Shown here piece after piece: positions 24,601-32,790 of a stretch of 64,000 nt of DNA. Position 1 is the first letter of the stretch; each line of letters begins with the position of its first letter. The DNA comes from Oreocharis arfaki (taxonomy: Eukaryota; Chordata; Aves; Passeriformes; Paramythiidae), in contig VZRR01010739.1 of assembly GCA_013398015.1 (NCBI GenBank), positions 1 through 64,000 on the forward strand, in the 5' to 3' direction. Made by a program: the position numbers and the translations under genes. The notes beneath the pieces are model-generated. The model made no database searches and was not told the DNA's origin. It saw only the letters and a program-made list of their open reading frames with translations.

Positions 24601-27600
24601 CCGCGGGCACCAAGGGGAGCTCTGACCCCAAACGCAGTGGAGTCTACCTGGAGGACTACGACACGGCCGCTGCTGCCGGCGGTGCCTGGGCTGCTGCCGA
24701 GTGCCAGCGCCGGTCTCGCCATGGCGATTGCCTGGTCTATATCCCTTGTGACCACAAGCCCGGCACCTTCCCCAAATCCCTCTCCATCGAGAGCTTGTGT
24801 CCCCTGAGCGGCAGCTCCCTGACCCACTGGAACGCAGGGAGCGCGGCGGTGGCGCTGGGCGGGAGCGGCAGCAGCAGCAGCGTGGAGGGCTCGTCCTCCC
24901 CGAGGGGCTTTGCCCGCCGGCGCCGCGGCTCCTGCAGCTCCCTGGGCAGCCGCGTCAGCGTCTACGACAACGTGCCGGAGTTCGGCAGCAGCGAGGATTT
25001 CTGCAAGGACGGGGAGGTCACCTTCGAGAACCTCGACGACATCCTGCAGCACATGTGGGGGCTGCAGCAGAAAGTGGAACTCTGGTGTAAAGCCATCTCC
25101 CCTGGCCTGGATGGGGAGGAAGGGGGCGAGGAAGAGGAGGATGAGGAGGAGTCGGATTCGGGAGGGGAACCCTCCAACCTGCATTTCGAAGAACAGTCCA
25201 TGTCGGATGTTGGCACCTCTGCCAGCGACTTTGATAGCACTGGGAACTCCCTCAACGAGGCTGAAGAGATTGAGACACGGGAGCGCCGGGATTCGGGGGT
25301 GGGAGCATCACTCACCAGACCCTGCAGGTATCACAGAATCCCGAGATGGTGTGGGTGGGAAGGGACCATAGAGACCATCTCGTTCCACCCCCCCTTCTGT
25401 GGGCAGGGACACTTGCCACTAGACCAGATTGCTCCAAGCCCCGTCCAGCCTGGCCGTGTAACACTCCCAGGGACGGGGCTGCTGCAGCAGGGAGGGGTGC
25501 ACAGCCCATGGGTCGAGGGAGCAGCACCGGATCCCGTCCTGGGGGGCCTGGACGATCGTCCCTTCCTGGGAGGCAGAAGCGGGCGGAGGGAGGGGAGTGC
25601 TGCTGGAGCCGCGCGGTGCGGGCAGGGACGCGCAGCGCGGGGCGTTGGTGCGCTCTGGTGGCCGCAGGACACCACTGCCACCGCTGCCAGCCCTTCCAGC
25701 ACGGACACCACTGCCAGCCCTGTCTGCCTGCACAGACCCGTGATTAGAAGGTTTTTCATTAACTAATAACCAGCGTAAACGCGGGAGGCACGTGCCTCCC
25801 CTGTGCCAGTGTTCCCTCGGGCTTTTCCCCACGAGAGCTACGGCTGTTGCCGAGTTCTGTGGCTTTCCTCACCCAGTTTGGCTGGTGCTGGAGGGTGACG
25901 TGGCAGTAGCCATGAAGGAGTAGAGAGCAGTGGGGGTTTCCTTAGCTGGGAATGTCCCGTGTGTCCCCAGAAAGCTGCGTTGGCACAGCTTCCAGAACTC
26001 GCACCGGCCCAGCCTGAACTCGGCCTCGCTGGAGATCAATCGCCAGTCATCGGCCCAGCTCAACCTGCTGCAGAAGTGCTCCCTGCTCCGGCTCACTGCC
26101 ATCATGGAGAAGTACTCCGTGCCCCACAAGCAGGCCTGGACGTGGTGAGCTGGGGCGAGGGGCACCAGGATGGAGCCCACAGGCTGCAGCTTGTGCTGTG
26201 CCCCCCGCCTGGGGCAGCTTCGGGGTGTGGAGGGGGAAAAGCCAAACCAAGGGCTGTCTGCTCTGGCAAGTGTGAGCCAGGGCTGAGCCCCAGGCTCCTG
26301 GCATCATCCTGGCATCCAGGGGGGCTCCTGGCATCATCTGCCACTGGGGGGGGCTGCAGGTGTTCATGGGGCATTAAAAGTGCTGCAGCAACGTAAGAGA
26401 GTGGAACAGTGGTTTCTTTTCACAGCCAAGTATCAAAGCATTTTGGCTTAATAAAAGGTGCTGCCATTCCTGCTGGGAAGCTGCCTTGCTTGTACTGCAA
26501 ACACTGCAGAAGTGTGTGTGTGTGTGTGTTCCCAGGGTCCTGCTCCCCCTGTGAGCGGGTGCTGAGGGCACCGATCATTGCACTGATGTCTCTGTCCCAC
26601 TCTGCAGGACTGTCCCCAAGTTCATGAAGCGGAGTAAAGTCCCTGACTACCGGGACAAGATGGTTTTTGGGGTGCCGCCCATCGTCAACGTGCAGCGGAC
26701 GGGGCAGCCCCTGCCCCAGAGCATCCAGCAGGCCATGCGCTACTTGCGCAGCCAGTGCCTGGACCAGGTGGGGCTGTGGCTGCTGGGCAGCAGCACTGGG
26801 ATTTGGGGGGAAAAAAACAGCTTTGGGGGTCCTTTTGTCCGCCTCCTGTGGTGTGTGTTGAAGTGGGAGGGTGGGATTGTCTGTGGGAGCCCAGCAGCGT
26901 CCCCTTGGCCCTCCCTCACTCAGTGTCTCCTCTGGGTTCAGGGATGAGCCCTCTGGGGAGGCAGTGTCACTGCCTGTCCTACGGGTGCCCACCCTGCCCG
27001 CTCACTCCCTGCTCTGCCCCGGCAGGTTGGCATTTTCCGCAAGTCTGGGGTGAAGTCCCGGATCCAGGCGCTCCGGCACATGAACGAGACCAGCCCCGAC
27101 AACGTCAACTACTCGGGGCAGTCAGCGTACGACGTGGCCGACCTGCTGAAGCAGTACTTCCGCGACCTGCCGGAGCCCATCTTCACCAGCAAGCTGACCG
27201 ACACCTTCCTGCAGATCTACCAGTGTGAGGGCCGGGCTGGGGGCAGCTCGGGGAGGAGGNNNNNNNNNNNNNNNNNNNNNNNNNNNNNNCGGTGGGGCCG
27301 CCCCGCTGACGCTGCCCCCTGCCCGCAGTCGTGGCCAAGGAGCAGCGGCTGCAGGCCGTGCAGGCTGCCGTCATCCTCATGCCGGACGAGAACCGGGAGG
27401 TGCTGCAGACCCTGCTCTACTTCCTGAGCGACATCGCCTCGGCCGAGGAGAACCAGATGACGGCTGGGAACCTGGCTGTGTGCCTGGCCCCCTCCATCTT
27501 CCACCTCAACGTGTCCAAGAAGGAAAGCACATCGCCCAGGTAAGGGCTGGCTGAGCCCCAGCTCCCCAGTGCTCCTTCCCTGCCCGCTCTGGGAGGGGGC

Positions 27601-29288
27601 CAGCAGGGAATGGTGAGACATGGGGGGCTCTTGGCTCTGCTCTGTGACACCAGTGAGAGCCACGGGGCTCTAGAGGTGCCCACCGGTGCCAGCACTACCT
27701 GGCATGTGTATCTATAGGGCCAAACACAAGAGGGGGACCATGGGGAAGCCGGACCAGAAGGACCTCAATGAGAACATGGCTGCGACGCAGGGGCTCTCCC
27801 ACATGATCACCGACTGCAAGAAGCTCTTCCAGGTGGGTGGCAATAGTGTCCCAGCCCAGCGCTGCCCATGGGAGGTGTGACCTTCCTAGAGTCCTGAGAT
27901 GAGGACAGCTGCTACCAGCCAATCAGCCTGGGGCAGGAGATGGTGCAGGGCGCATGTCCATCCTCCCCACTCCCTGGGGAATGAGTTACAGTTCTCTCTC
28001 TGTCCAGGACCACTCACAGAGTCCCCACAGGATCTCTCTGCCTCGCTGAACATCCGTGTGCTTTTGGCTTGCAGGTCTCCCATGACATCTTGCTGCAGCT
28101 GAGCAGCTCCTATATGGCTGCAGACGCTTATCCCCACCCCCTGGCTGACTTGGTGTGCCAGGGGGAGAGCAAGGATTTACACTCCTACTTTGAGCAGAAT
28201 GTCCAGAACCTGCTCAAAGAGTCGTCAGAGAAATTCAAGGGGTGGCTGAGCACACCAGGACCCCTGAACACGGAGCTGTCCTGCAAAAAGGTAAATGCCA
28301 CTGTGTGGAGGGGCTGGAGAACATGAAGGAAATGTGTATTTCTGCTGGGTGACCTCTCCAGCAGCCAGAGCAGGTCCCACCCCATCCTTCACTAGCCAGC
28401 AGATGGGACTGTGCTGCTCTATGGCAGTGGGAGCCATCAGCGATGCTGCTCAGGGGTTAGCACTGGGGGTCCTGCGGGACAGACAGTCTGTGTGACCCTC
28501 ACCTCGTCCCCTCAGGTTGGGGACGGGCACCCTCTGCGCCTGTGGAAGGTCTCCACGGACGTCGAGGCCCCTCCCGCCACGGTGCTGCACCGGGTGCTGC
28601 GGGAGCGTCACCTGTGGGACGAGGACCTGCTGCAGAGCAGGGTGGTGGAGGCGCTGGACAAGGACATGGAGGTGTACCACTACGTGACAGACAGCATGGC
28701 CCCGCACCCGCGCCGGGACTGCATGGTGCTCCGGTGAGGGACCCGTGGGGGGGTTTGGGCTCGCTTTGGTGCATCCCCTCTGCTCCAGCCCCATCTCCTC
28801 CATCCCGGGCTGTGTGGGCTCCCCCGGTGTCCCATCCCGCCGTGGGCCCCGCGGCGGGCACGCTGTGACCCCCGCTCTGTCGCAGGCGCTGGCGCACGGA
28901 CCTGCCGCGGGGAGCCTGCCTGCTCAGCTCCCTCTCGGTGGAGCACGACAAGGTGCCCGTGGAGGGAGGGGTCAAGGCCATCGTGCTGACGTCCCAGTAC
29001 CTCATCGAGCCCGGCGCCATGGGCCGCTCGCGGGTGACCCACATCTGCAGGGCTGACCTCAGGTAACGGGAACCTCTGGGGAGGGCGTGGAGCAGCAGGA
29101 TGTGCTGCTCCCTGATACTGCCGGGGTCTCTCCTGCCCACTCACCCCCTCCTGCCTCTTCCCTTCTCCAGGGGCCGGTCTCCCGAGTGGTACAACAGGGT
29201 CTTTGGCCACCTCTGTGCCATGGAGCTGGCGAGGATCCGAGACTCTTTCCCAGGCCTGAGTCCCAACGGCCCTGAGACAAAGATCTGA
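12592..29288 (+). CDS. STARD8: STARD8 (DLC3) Rho GTPase-activating protein, 14-exon gene
   Basis: Whole-gene entry; the exons are listed separately. The spliced frame is 3,240 nt (1,079 residues plus stop) and every junction keeps phase. Order: SAM (about residues 26-85), polybasic KKRRSRSFLKR from 225, DHKPGTFPKSLSIESLCP from 359, LD-like motif NLDDILQH at 452-459, acidic run 479-494, RhoGAP (about 630-835) with arginine finger R667 in GIFRKSG and N776 in GNLAVCLAPS, START (about 870-1075), C-terminus ETKI. The family is DLC1/STARD13/STARD8. HRPSLNS, PHKQ and GDCLVYIPCDHKPGTF match STARD8 rather than its paralogues. Known role of the family: GTP hydrolysis on RhoA (and Cdc42) at focal adhesions and cadherin junctions; the mammalian DLC3 C-terminus binds Scribble PDZ domains. 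Human STARD8 is known as a long isoform of about 1,100 residues and a shorter SAM-less one. No frameshift or premature stop was seen. Identity is very secure; the first exon is less so. Confidence 0.95.
14947..15090 (+). repeat. CR1 retroposon 3' end fragment (plus strand)
   Basis: GGAAGTGTCCCAGGCCAGGTTGGATGGGGCTTGGAGCAACCTGGGCTAGTGG, then GGTCCCTTCCAACCCAAACTATTCTGGGATTCTC: short 5'-truncated CR1. Confidence 0.92.
15868..15964 (+). repeat. CR1 retroposon 3' end fragment (plus strand)
   Basis: Shares GGGTTAGTGGTGGCCTTGGCAGTGCTG with the copy at 885-1123, and ends CTTAAACTGTTCCACGATTCCATGATCCT. Confidence 0.85.
21094..21165 (+). CDS. STARD8: STARD8 exon 2, SAM domain first part
   Basis: The acceptor CTTTCTTCCAG ends at 21093 and the donor GTGAGA starts at 21166. 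The exon encodes residues 25-48, IEAKKACDWLRAAGFPQYAQLYE, the hallmark opening of the DLC-family SAM domain. It enters at phase 1 and leaves one base over. In this family the SAM domain is a protein-interaction module that can restrain GAP activity. Confidence 0.96.
21166..22499 (+). other. STARD8: STARD8 intron 2
   Basis: 1.3 kb. It contains a CpG-rich patch at about 21,790-21,905 (GGCTCCGGCGGCCGCGGCCG) beside GGCCATTGTTCGGCC, which has a SOX-like CATTGTT core. Candidate regulatory sequence only. Confidence 0.7.
22500..22581 (+). CDS. STARD8: STARD8 exon 3, SAM domain middle part
   Basis: The acceptor CCCCCCAG ends at 22499 and the donor GTAATG starts at 22582. The exon encodes residues 49-75 (ESSFPLDISAVKKDHSFLDQDSLKSLC), with FPLDI and FLDxD typical of SAM domains in DLC1, STARD13 and STARD8. 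It ends with two bases of the next Arg codon. Confidence 0.96.
22582..23629 (+). other. STARD8: STARD8 intron 3
   Basis: 1.05 kb, with the CpG pocket listed separately; the remainder is unremarkable. Confidence 0.9.
22855..23010 (+). promoter_or_regulatory. STARD8: CpG pocket in intron 3, candidate promoter of short isoform
   Basis: A local CpG cluster (CCCGGCCGCGCGTTCC, CCCGGGAGCAGCCGCGGGAGC) inside the 1-kb intron 3, about 650 bases upstream of exon 4. Exon 4 carries the Met used by the SAM-less human isoform. A promoter here would give a transcript whose first Met in frame is residue 79. No start-site evidence. Confidence 0.3.
23630..23693 (+). CDS. STARD8: STARD8 exon 4, end of SAM domain and alternative start Met
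   Basis: The acceptor TTCTTGCAG ends at 23629 and the donor GTAAGT starts at 23694. The exon encodes residues 76-97 (RRLMTLNTCASMKLDVHFQRKQ). Met79 (ATG at 23637) lies where the shorter, SAM-less human STARD8 isoform starts (MTLN). Use of this Met here would give 1,001 residues. Confidence 0.95.
23967..25327 (+). CDS. STARD8: STARD8 exon 5, large linker exon
   Basis: The acceptor CCGCCCACAG ends at 23966 and the donor GTATCA starts at 25328. This 1,361-nt exon covers residues 98-550, the disordered linker that family members use for localisation and phosphorylation control. Visible in order: NEDSEEEAMCAISDRWAFQRDSKRWSR; a Gly/Ser/Thr run near residue 165; polybasic residues 225-246; DHKPGTFPKSLSIESLCP from 359; RVSVYDNVPEF; the LD-like motif NLDDILQHMWGLQQKVELW from 452 (in DLC1 the equivalent binds talin/FAK); acidic residues 479-494; RRDSGVGASLTRPCR at the end. 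A CR1 element begins within about four bases of the donor, and the frame stays open through it to a stop ending at 25766. Confidence 0.96.
25328..25970 (+). other. STARD8: STARD8 intron 5
   Basis: 643 bases, opened by the CR1 at 25,329-25,480. A GC-rich stretch follows at 25,560-25,690. The exon 5 frame remains open through it to the stop ending at 25,766. Confidence 0.95.
25329..25480 (-). repeat. CR1 3' end (minus strand) directly after exon 5 donor
   Basis: TATCACAGAATC, then GGGTGGGAAGGGACCATAGAGACCATCTCGTTCCACCC, GGGCAGGGACACTTGCCACTAGACCAGATTGCTCCAAGCCCCGTCCAGCCTGGCC. This is a reverse-complemented CR1 terminus whose last bases touch the splice donor at 25328. The right limit is approximate. 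Confidence 0.92.
25971..26144 (+). CDS. STARD8: STARD8 exon 6
   Basis: The acceptor GTGTCCCCAG ends at 25970 and the donor GTGAGC starts at 26145. The exon encodes residues 551-608, KLRWHSFQNSHRPSLNSASLEINRQ...LLRLTAIMEKYSVPHKQAWTW. HRPSLNS and PHKQ are among the clearest STARD8 (versus DLC1) diagnostics. It leads into the RhoGAP domain. Confidence 0.97.
26145..26607 (+). other. STARD8: STARD8 intron 6
   Basis: 463 bases with a repeated CTCCTGGCATCATC motif near 26,296-26,340 and the (GT)9 run; otherwise nothing. Confidence 0.95.
26512..26529. repeat. (GT)9 microsatellite in intron 6
   Basis: Nine GT dinucleotides, about 80 bases upstream of the exon 7 acceptor; too far to be its polypyrimidine tract. 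Confidence 0.95.
26608..26767 (+). CDS. STARD8: STARD8 exon 7, RhoGAP N-terminal part
   Basis: The acceptor CACTCTGCAG ends at 26607 and the donor GTGGGG starts at 26768. The exon encodes residues 609-662, including VPKFMKRSKVPDY, FGVPPIVNVQRTGQPLPQSI and AMRYLRSQCLDQ, the start of the RhoGAP fold. It ends exactly between codons. Confidence 0.97.
27026..27224 (+). CDS. STARD8: STARD8 exon 8, RhoGAP catalytic arginine finger
   Basis: The acceptor CCCCGGCAG ends at 27025 and the donor GTGAGG starts at 27225. The exon encodes residues 663-728. VGIFRKSGVKSRIQ carries the arginine finger R667, which in RhoGAPs completes the GTPase active site. It is followed by SAYDVADLLKQYFRDLPEPIFTS. The catalytic Arg is intact, so the GAP should be active. 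Confidence 0.97.
27260..27289. other. Assembly gap (30 N) in intron 8
   Basis: Run of N in the short GC-rich intron between exons 8 and 9. Flanking splice sites are intact, so coding sequence is not affected. Confidence 0.99.
27329..27539 (+). CDS. STARD8: STARD8 exon 9, RhoGAP core
   Basis: The acceptor GCCCGCAG ends at 27328 and the donor GTAAGG starts at 27540. The exon encodes residues 729-798, with PDENREVLQTLLYFLSDIA and GNLAVCLAPSIFHLN. N776 is the conserved RhoGAP asparagine. The intron just before it holds a 30-base N gap, but both splice sites are present. Confidence 0.97.
27718..27832 (+). CDS. STARD8: STARD8 exon 10, RhoGAP end
   Basis: The acceptor CTATAG ends at 27717 (TAG rather than CAG) and the donor GTGGGT starts at 27833. 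The exon encodes residues 799-837, AKHKRGTMGKPDQKDLNENMAATQGLSHMITDCKKLFQ, closing the RhoGAP domain. The phase fits both neighbours. Confidence 0.96.
28075..28290 (+). CDS. STARD8: STARD8 exon 11, RhoGAP-START linker and START start
   Basis: The acceptor GGCTTGCAG ends at 28074 and the donor GTAAAT starts at 28291. It is 72 whole codons (residues 838-909): VSHDILLQLSSSY at the start, then the first helix region of START (SYFEQNVQNLLKESSEKFKGW). Phase 0 on both sides means that skipping would keep frame but damage START. Confidence 0.96.
28516..28733 (+). CDS. STARD8: STARD8 exon 12, START domain
   Basis: The acceptor CCCTCAG ends at 28515 and the donor GTGAGG starts at 28734. The exon encodes residues 910-981, with PLRLWKVSTDVEAPPATVLHRVLRERHLWDEDLL and YHYVTDSMAPHPRRDCMVLR, diagnostic of the START domain of the DLC family. 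START domains are lipid-binding folds; the ligand for STARD8 is not settled. Confidence 0.97.
28886..29062 (+). CDS. STARD8: STARD8 exon 13, START domain
   Basis: The acceptor CTGTCGCAG ends at 28885 and the donor GTAACG starts at 29063. The exon encodes residues 982-1040: RWRTDLPRGACLLSSLSVEHD, then VLTSQYLIEPGAMGRSRVTHICRADL. Confidence 0.97.
29171..29288 (+). CDS. STARD8: STARD8 exon 14, C-terminus and stop
   Basis: The acceptor CCCTTCTCCAG ends at 29170 and the stop TGA is at 29286-29288. The exon encodes residues 1041-1079, GRSPEWYNRVFGHLCAMELARIRDSF... ending in GPETKI. The last residues fit a class I PDZ ligand (T-x-I), the type through which mammalian DLC3 binds Scribble. Confidence 0.97.
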
Positions 29289-30500
29289 GGCACCAGGAAG
29301 ATGCTCTGTCCTGTCAGACGTGGACTTGCCAGCGGATCCAGACTGGGGCTCTCAGCAGGAAGCACGGCATGGGCAGTGCCCGTGGAGGGGGAGACAGAGG
29401 CACATATTTATAAGCGTCCTTTCACCCCGGGCTCGCAGTCCCATCCCATGGCTTGGGGGCTGTGGGGCAGGGTGGCCGCAGAGGGGAAGCCGTGGTGTCC
29501 TGCAGGAGGGGCAGGGGAGCAGAGGGAAAGAGTGGCCATGGGGTGACCCCTGTGGCAGGAGCTGGGGCCCCCACACAAGCCAGGAGCAACGGCAGGGGCG
29601 AAGGAGCGTGGAGTGAGGCGGGAGGAGCGAGCGGGGAAAATGGGGCCGTGTCCGCAGGTCGCAGTGTGGGGTCGGGAAGTGGAGGGTGGGCAGCGAGGAG
29701 GGCATTGTGTGTGTGGTGTCACCCCATGGGGACAGCCAGGGAGTCACTGTGTGGTGGTGGAAGAGGCTGCTTTTCTGGGAGGAGGGAGCTGCCTATGGAT
29801 ACGTAGGTACAGCTCAAGTGCCAGCCCCTGGCGAGGGGCAGATGGAACCTGTTGCAGCATTGGTGCTGAATTCACGGAAGAAGCAGCTCTGTACTCCTGT
29901 GCCTTGCTCTTCCTTGGCTAAAAGCCCTCTCTCTGCACTGAGTGTCGCTGGGAGGAGGAGTGGATGGACCACGTTCCAAGCCAAGGCCATCCCTCAACCA
30001 GCCGACCCGTGTCTCGCGTGGGACAGGACATGGCTGGAGCCCCAGAGCAGCTGCGCCTGAGTGGGAAGGGGCAATGCCTGGAAAGAGGCATCGCGGTGGG
30101 GAGAGGCTCTCCAGACCAGCTCCCCCTTTGTGCTGCCCTCAGTGTTGAGGGCCGTACCCAGAGAGGGGAGGAGGGATGGCAGGAGGGACACTTGTTTGGG
30201 ATTCACCCCTCTTTGGGCAGCTACAGCTGGCCCATGCCCACCTCCTCCCTGCAGAGACATCCATTCCCCTTTCCACCCCTTCCTCCTTCCCTTCATGAAG
30301 GAAGTGTTCGCCGGAGCTGTGAGCACCCAGGAGATGACCTGGTTTCTCCATTCAGGCAGGGACCCAAATTCCCAGACGTCGTTCCAACTGGAAGGCAACA
30401 TGACCCATGGGCTGGGGACCCCCAGTGTCAGTTTGGCCATAACTGTCTGTCTGTCTTTTGGTAAAAAGAAAAGCACAAATCAGCCTCTAGTCTGTGCTTT

Positions 30501-30529
30501 TATATATATGTATTTTATACATATATATA
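30501..30529 (+). other. Perfect AT-rich hairpin in STARD8 3'UTR
   Basis: The arm 30501-30512 (TATATATATGTA) is the exact reverse complement of 30518-30529 (TACATATATATA), with the five-base loop TTTTA. In RNA it would be a weak all-AU stem with one G-C pair per arm. It may also serve as an AU-rich or TGTA (Pumilio-like) element; the function is unknown. Confidence 0.7.
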
Positions 30530-30780
30530 TATAAATATAACTAACATGTGGGGGGAGTGAATTTTCTCCTGATATTTTTTTAAAGTGTTCCTTTTTTTTC
30601 TATCTATAAATACTTGTACAGGTGGAATATTAATATATAACTCTGGTGGCAGAGCTCAACACCAGGTGATGCTCACTTAGAGCCGAGTATTTTGTATTTA
30701 AGGGACTTTGGTTTTGTATCATATGAAACTGCAGCAGTTGTTTGACTTGGATCGGGGCTGCTCTTCCCATCCGTGCAATT

Positions 30781-30786
30781 AATAAA
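30781..30786 (+). terminator. STARD8: Polyadenylation signal AATAAA of STARD8
   Basis: Canonical AATAAA after an AT-rich tail, followed by CTAACAAAATCTGCTGGCTG; cleavage is expected near 30,800. It is the best placed signal downstream of the stop codon. Confidence 0.85.
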
Positions 30787-30802
30787 GTACTAACAAAATC
30801 TG

Positions 30803-31729
30803 CTGGCTGATGAGGAATCCTCCATGCTCAGGGCTTCTCCAGCACTGGAGCAGCCCAGGGCTGAGCAATGTGTGGCCTTGGGGCTGCCCCTGCGTGGGTG
30901 AAGAGACTCAAACTCAGCATTTCCCACACCTGGCTGTGCTTCAGGGCCTTACCAGGGGCTGGGGTTGTCCTGGCATTGCCACCTGCAGCAGGGAGAGCGG
31001 CAAGATGAGCATCCAGCATCAGTGATGCCGATGAAGAAGAACCACGCTGTGCTGGTGAATTCCCTGGAGCAGGCGCCTCCCTCCACTGTTCTGGAAGCAG
31101 TGATGGGAAGGGGGTGGAACATGCTGGAGTAGGTGAAGATGATGGTGATGAAGGCTGCAGGATTCTAGCCTGGAGAGGAAGAAATCCCTCTCTGAGCTTG
31201 GCTAAAGTGTGGGATTGGCAGCAGTGGGACTGCTCTTGCTTTTAGCGCTAATGGGAGCAGAGACATTGGGGCAGCCCCAGCTCGTCCCAAATCCACCCGT
31301 GGCCAGGGCTCCAGCACTGGGATGGAGAGGGTACCCTCCTCATCCTGGGATGGAGGGCAAGCTGGCATCTCATCTTCCAGGCCCCCAGCAGGATGGCAGC
31401 ACTCCACGGACCCATCCAGGCATCCCACTGATGGAAGGGTGTGAGCTCCCAGCGACCCCCACTCCCACAGGAAACCCTGTCCTGCCTCACATCGTCCCCA
31501 TCCCTGGGTCCCAAGTCCCCAATGGATTGAATGAAGAGGTTCCCTCTACATGATGCTGTGCGGGGTGCAGACACTAAAGGACACCCCAAAGCCTCTGCAA
31601 AGCTGGCTGTAGCCCTCCCAGGGCTTTTGGGCTCACCACAGCCATGCTCCCAAATCTGCCTCCACTCAGCATCACCAGCTGATCAATCCAAGAGTGTTTT
31701 CCTCCAACCCCTGCTCTGCAGAAACTAAC
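30803..31729. other. Intergenic sequence after STARD8
   Basis: Unique-looking sequence of moderate GC; no exon, RNA gene or recognised repeat. Confidence 0.6.
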
Positions 31730-32045
31730 ATTTAAAATCAATTTCTTATTGAAATCCTCCAAGTTTCATTAACAGAGATTCATGTTTTTTCCCTGCACAT
31801 TATTACAGATTATCTTTTCAAACCTTATAAAAACCAATCCCTACAACTTAGCAAACCTTTGCATTTGGGAAATTACTACAGAGCAGCAATGCCAGGCTCA
31901 GTTTGGCTTAATTGGAGATAAAAGGAGAGAAAATCATTCCTTATTAGCCAGTCAGGTAGAAGCTGTACTGAATTTAGAGTGCAAACAGCCCAATTACGGG
32001 GAGGAACATGCACAGTTGTCTTTCATTACAGGTACTTGAAAATGT
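31730..32045. promoter_or_regulatory. AT-rich island, candidate regulatory element
   Basis: ATTTAAAATCAATTTCTTATTGAAATCC, CATTAACAGAG, GCTTAATTGGAGATAAAAGGAG (homeobox-type and GATA-type cores) in an otherwise GC-rich neighbourhood. No open frame of note. Conservation not testable here. Confidence 0.35.
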
Positions 32046-32571
32046 GCATCTGGGGAAAACGAATGGTCATTCTCTCCTTCCAAAGAGGAGCTGCAGCCAT
32101 TCCAGCTGGCTGTGTGGGCCAGCCCCAGCACAGGAGTGATGCTTATCCAGCCTGACCATTTGCCCATCCCTGGGATGCTTGGGCCATTATCTCAGGCCTG
32201 GCAGAAGGATCTCTAAAGGCATTGCTCGAGCACAGCTCTCAGTGCACAGGTAGCACCTGGCTGGTGGAGACTACCTGGCCCCCACCACCTACACAACACC
32301 TTCCTGGCTGCCCCCACCCACCCAGCGTGCCCCTTCACAGATACACCTCACTCTGTGTCACACCTGTGCCAGGATGGAGCCCCCATGGCTCTGCAACTTC
32401 TCTGTCTCCATGGGCAGATTGTTCCCCTTGCCCTCAACCAGCCCCAGCCAGGAGAGACCCTCTTGTCCCAGGGGATTTAAGCAGTATCTTCATGCTGGGG
32501 GCTTCCAGTAGGCTGGAATCACTTTCTCAGGGGACAGGAGTGAACTGGTTTCTCTTCCTACACTCATGTTG

Positions 32572-32790
32572 GGGTTTTAACCCCAGACAGCAGCTCAGCA
32601 TCGCAGCCACTCACTCCCACCACCCCCATGTAGGGATGAGAATGGGAAAGAAGAGGGAAACTTTGTGGGTTGAGATAAGAACAGCTTAGCAATTAATACA
32701 AAATATTATTATGATGCTAATGAAGAGAGAGATATAAAACCCAGGAGAAACAAGGGATGCCCAGTACAATCACCCACTCCTGCTGTCACA
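32572..32790. repeat. Degraded avian endogenous retrovirus LTR-like fragment
   Basis: TTTTAACCCCAGACAGCAGCTCAGCATCGCAGCCACTCACTCCCACCACCC, then TTTGTGGGTTGAGATAAGAACAGCTTAGCAATTAATACAAAAT, and ATAAAACCCAGGAGAAACAAGGGATGCCCAGTACAATCACC. This order resembles the frequent bird ERV LTR with GGGTTGAGATAAGAACAGTTTAATA. No retroviral coding region is next to it, so it is probably an old solo LTR. Ends and orientation are uncertain. Confidence 0.55.

Larger units (their letters stand above)
29289..30802 (+). other. STARD8: STARD8 3' untranslated region
   Basis: Non-coding sequence from the stop to just past AATAAA at 30781-30786, about 1.5 kb. The first kilobase is GC-rich. From 30,440 it becomes AT-rich, with TATATA tracts, a perfect hairpin and T-rich stretches. 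The exact cleavage site is inferred as 10-25 bases after the signal. Confidence 0.85.

Noticed and set aside
24078..25184. Long open frame of 368 residues on the minus strand
   Set aside because: It is antisense to STARD8 exon 5, whose plus-strand frame matches the family. The minus frame is a by-product of high GC and codon composition.
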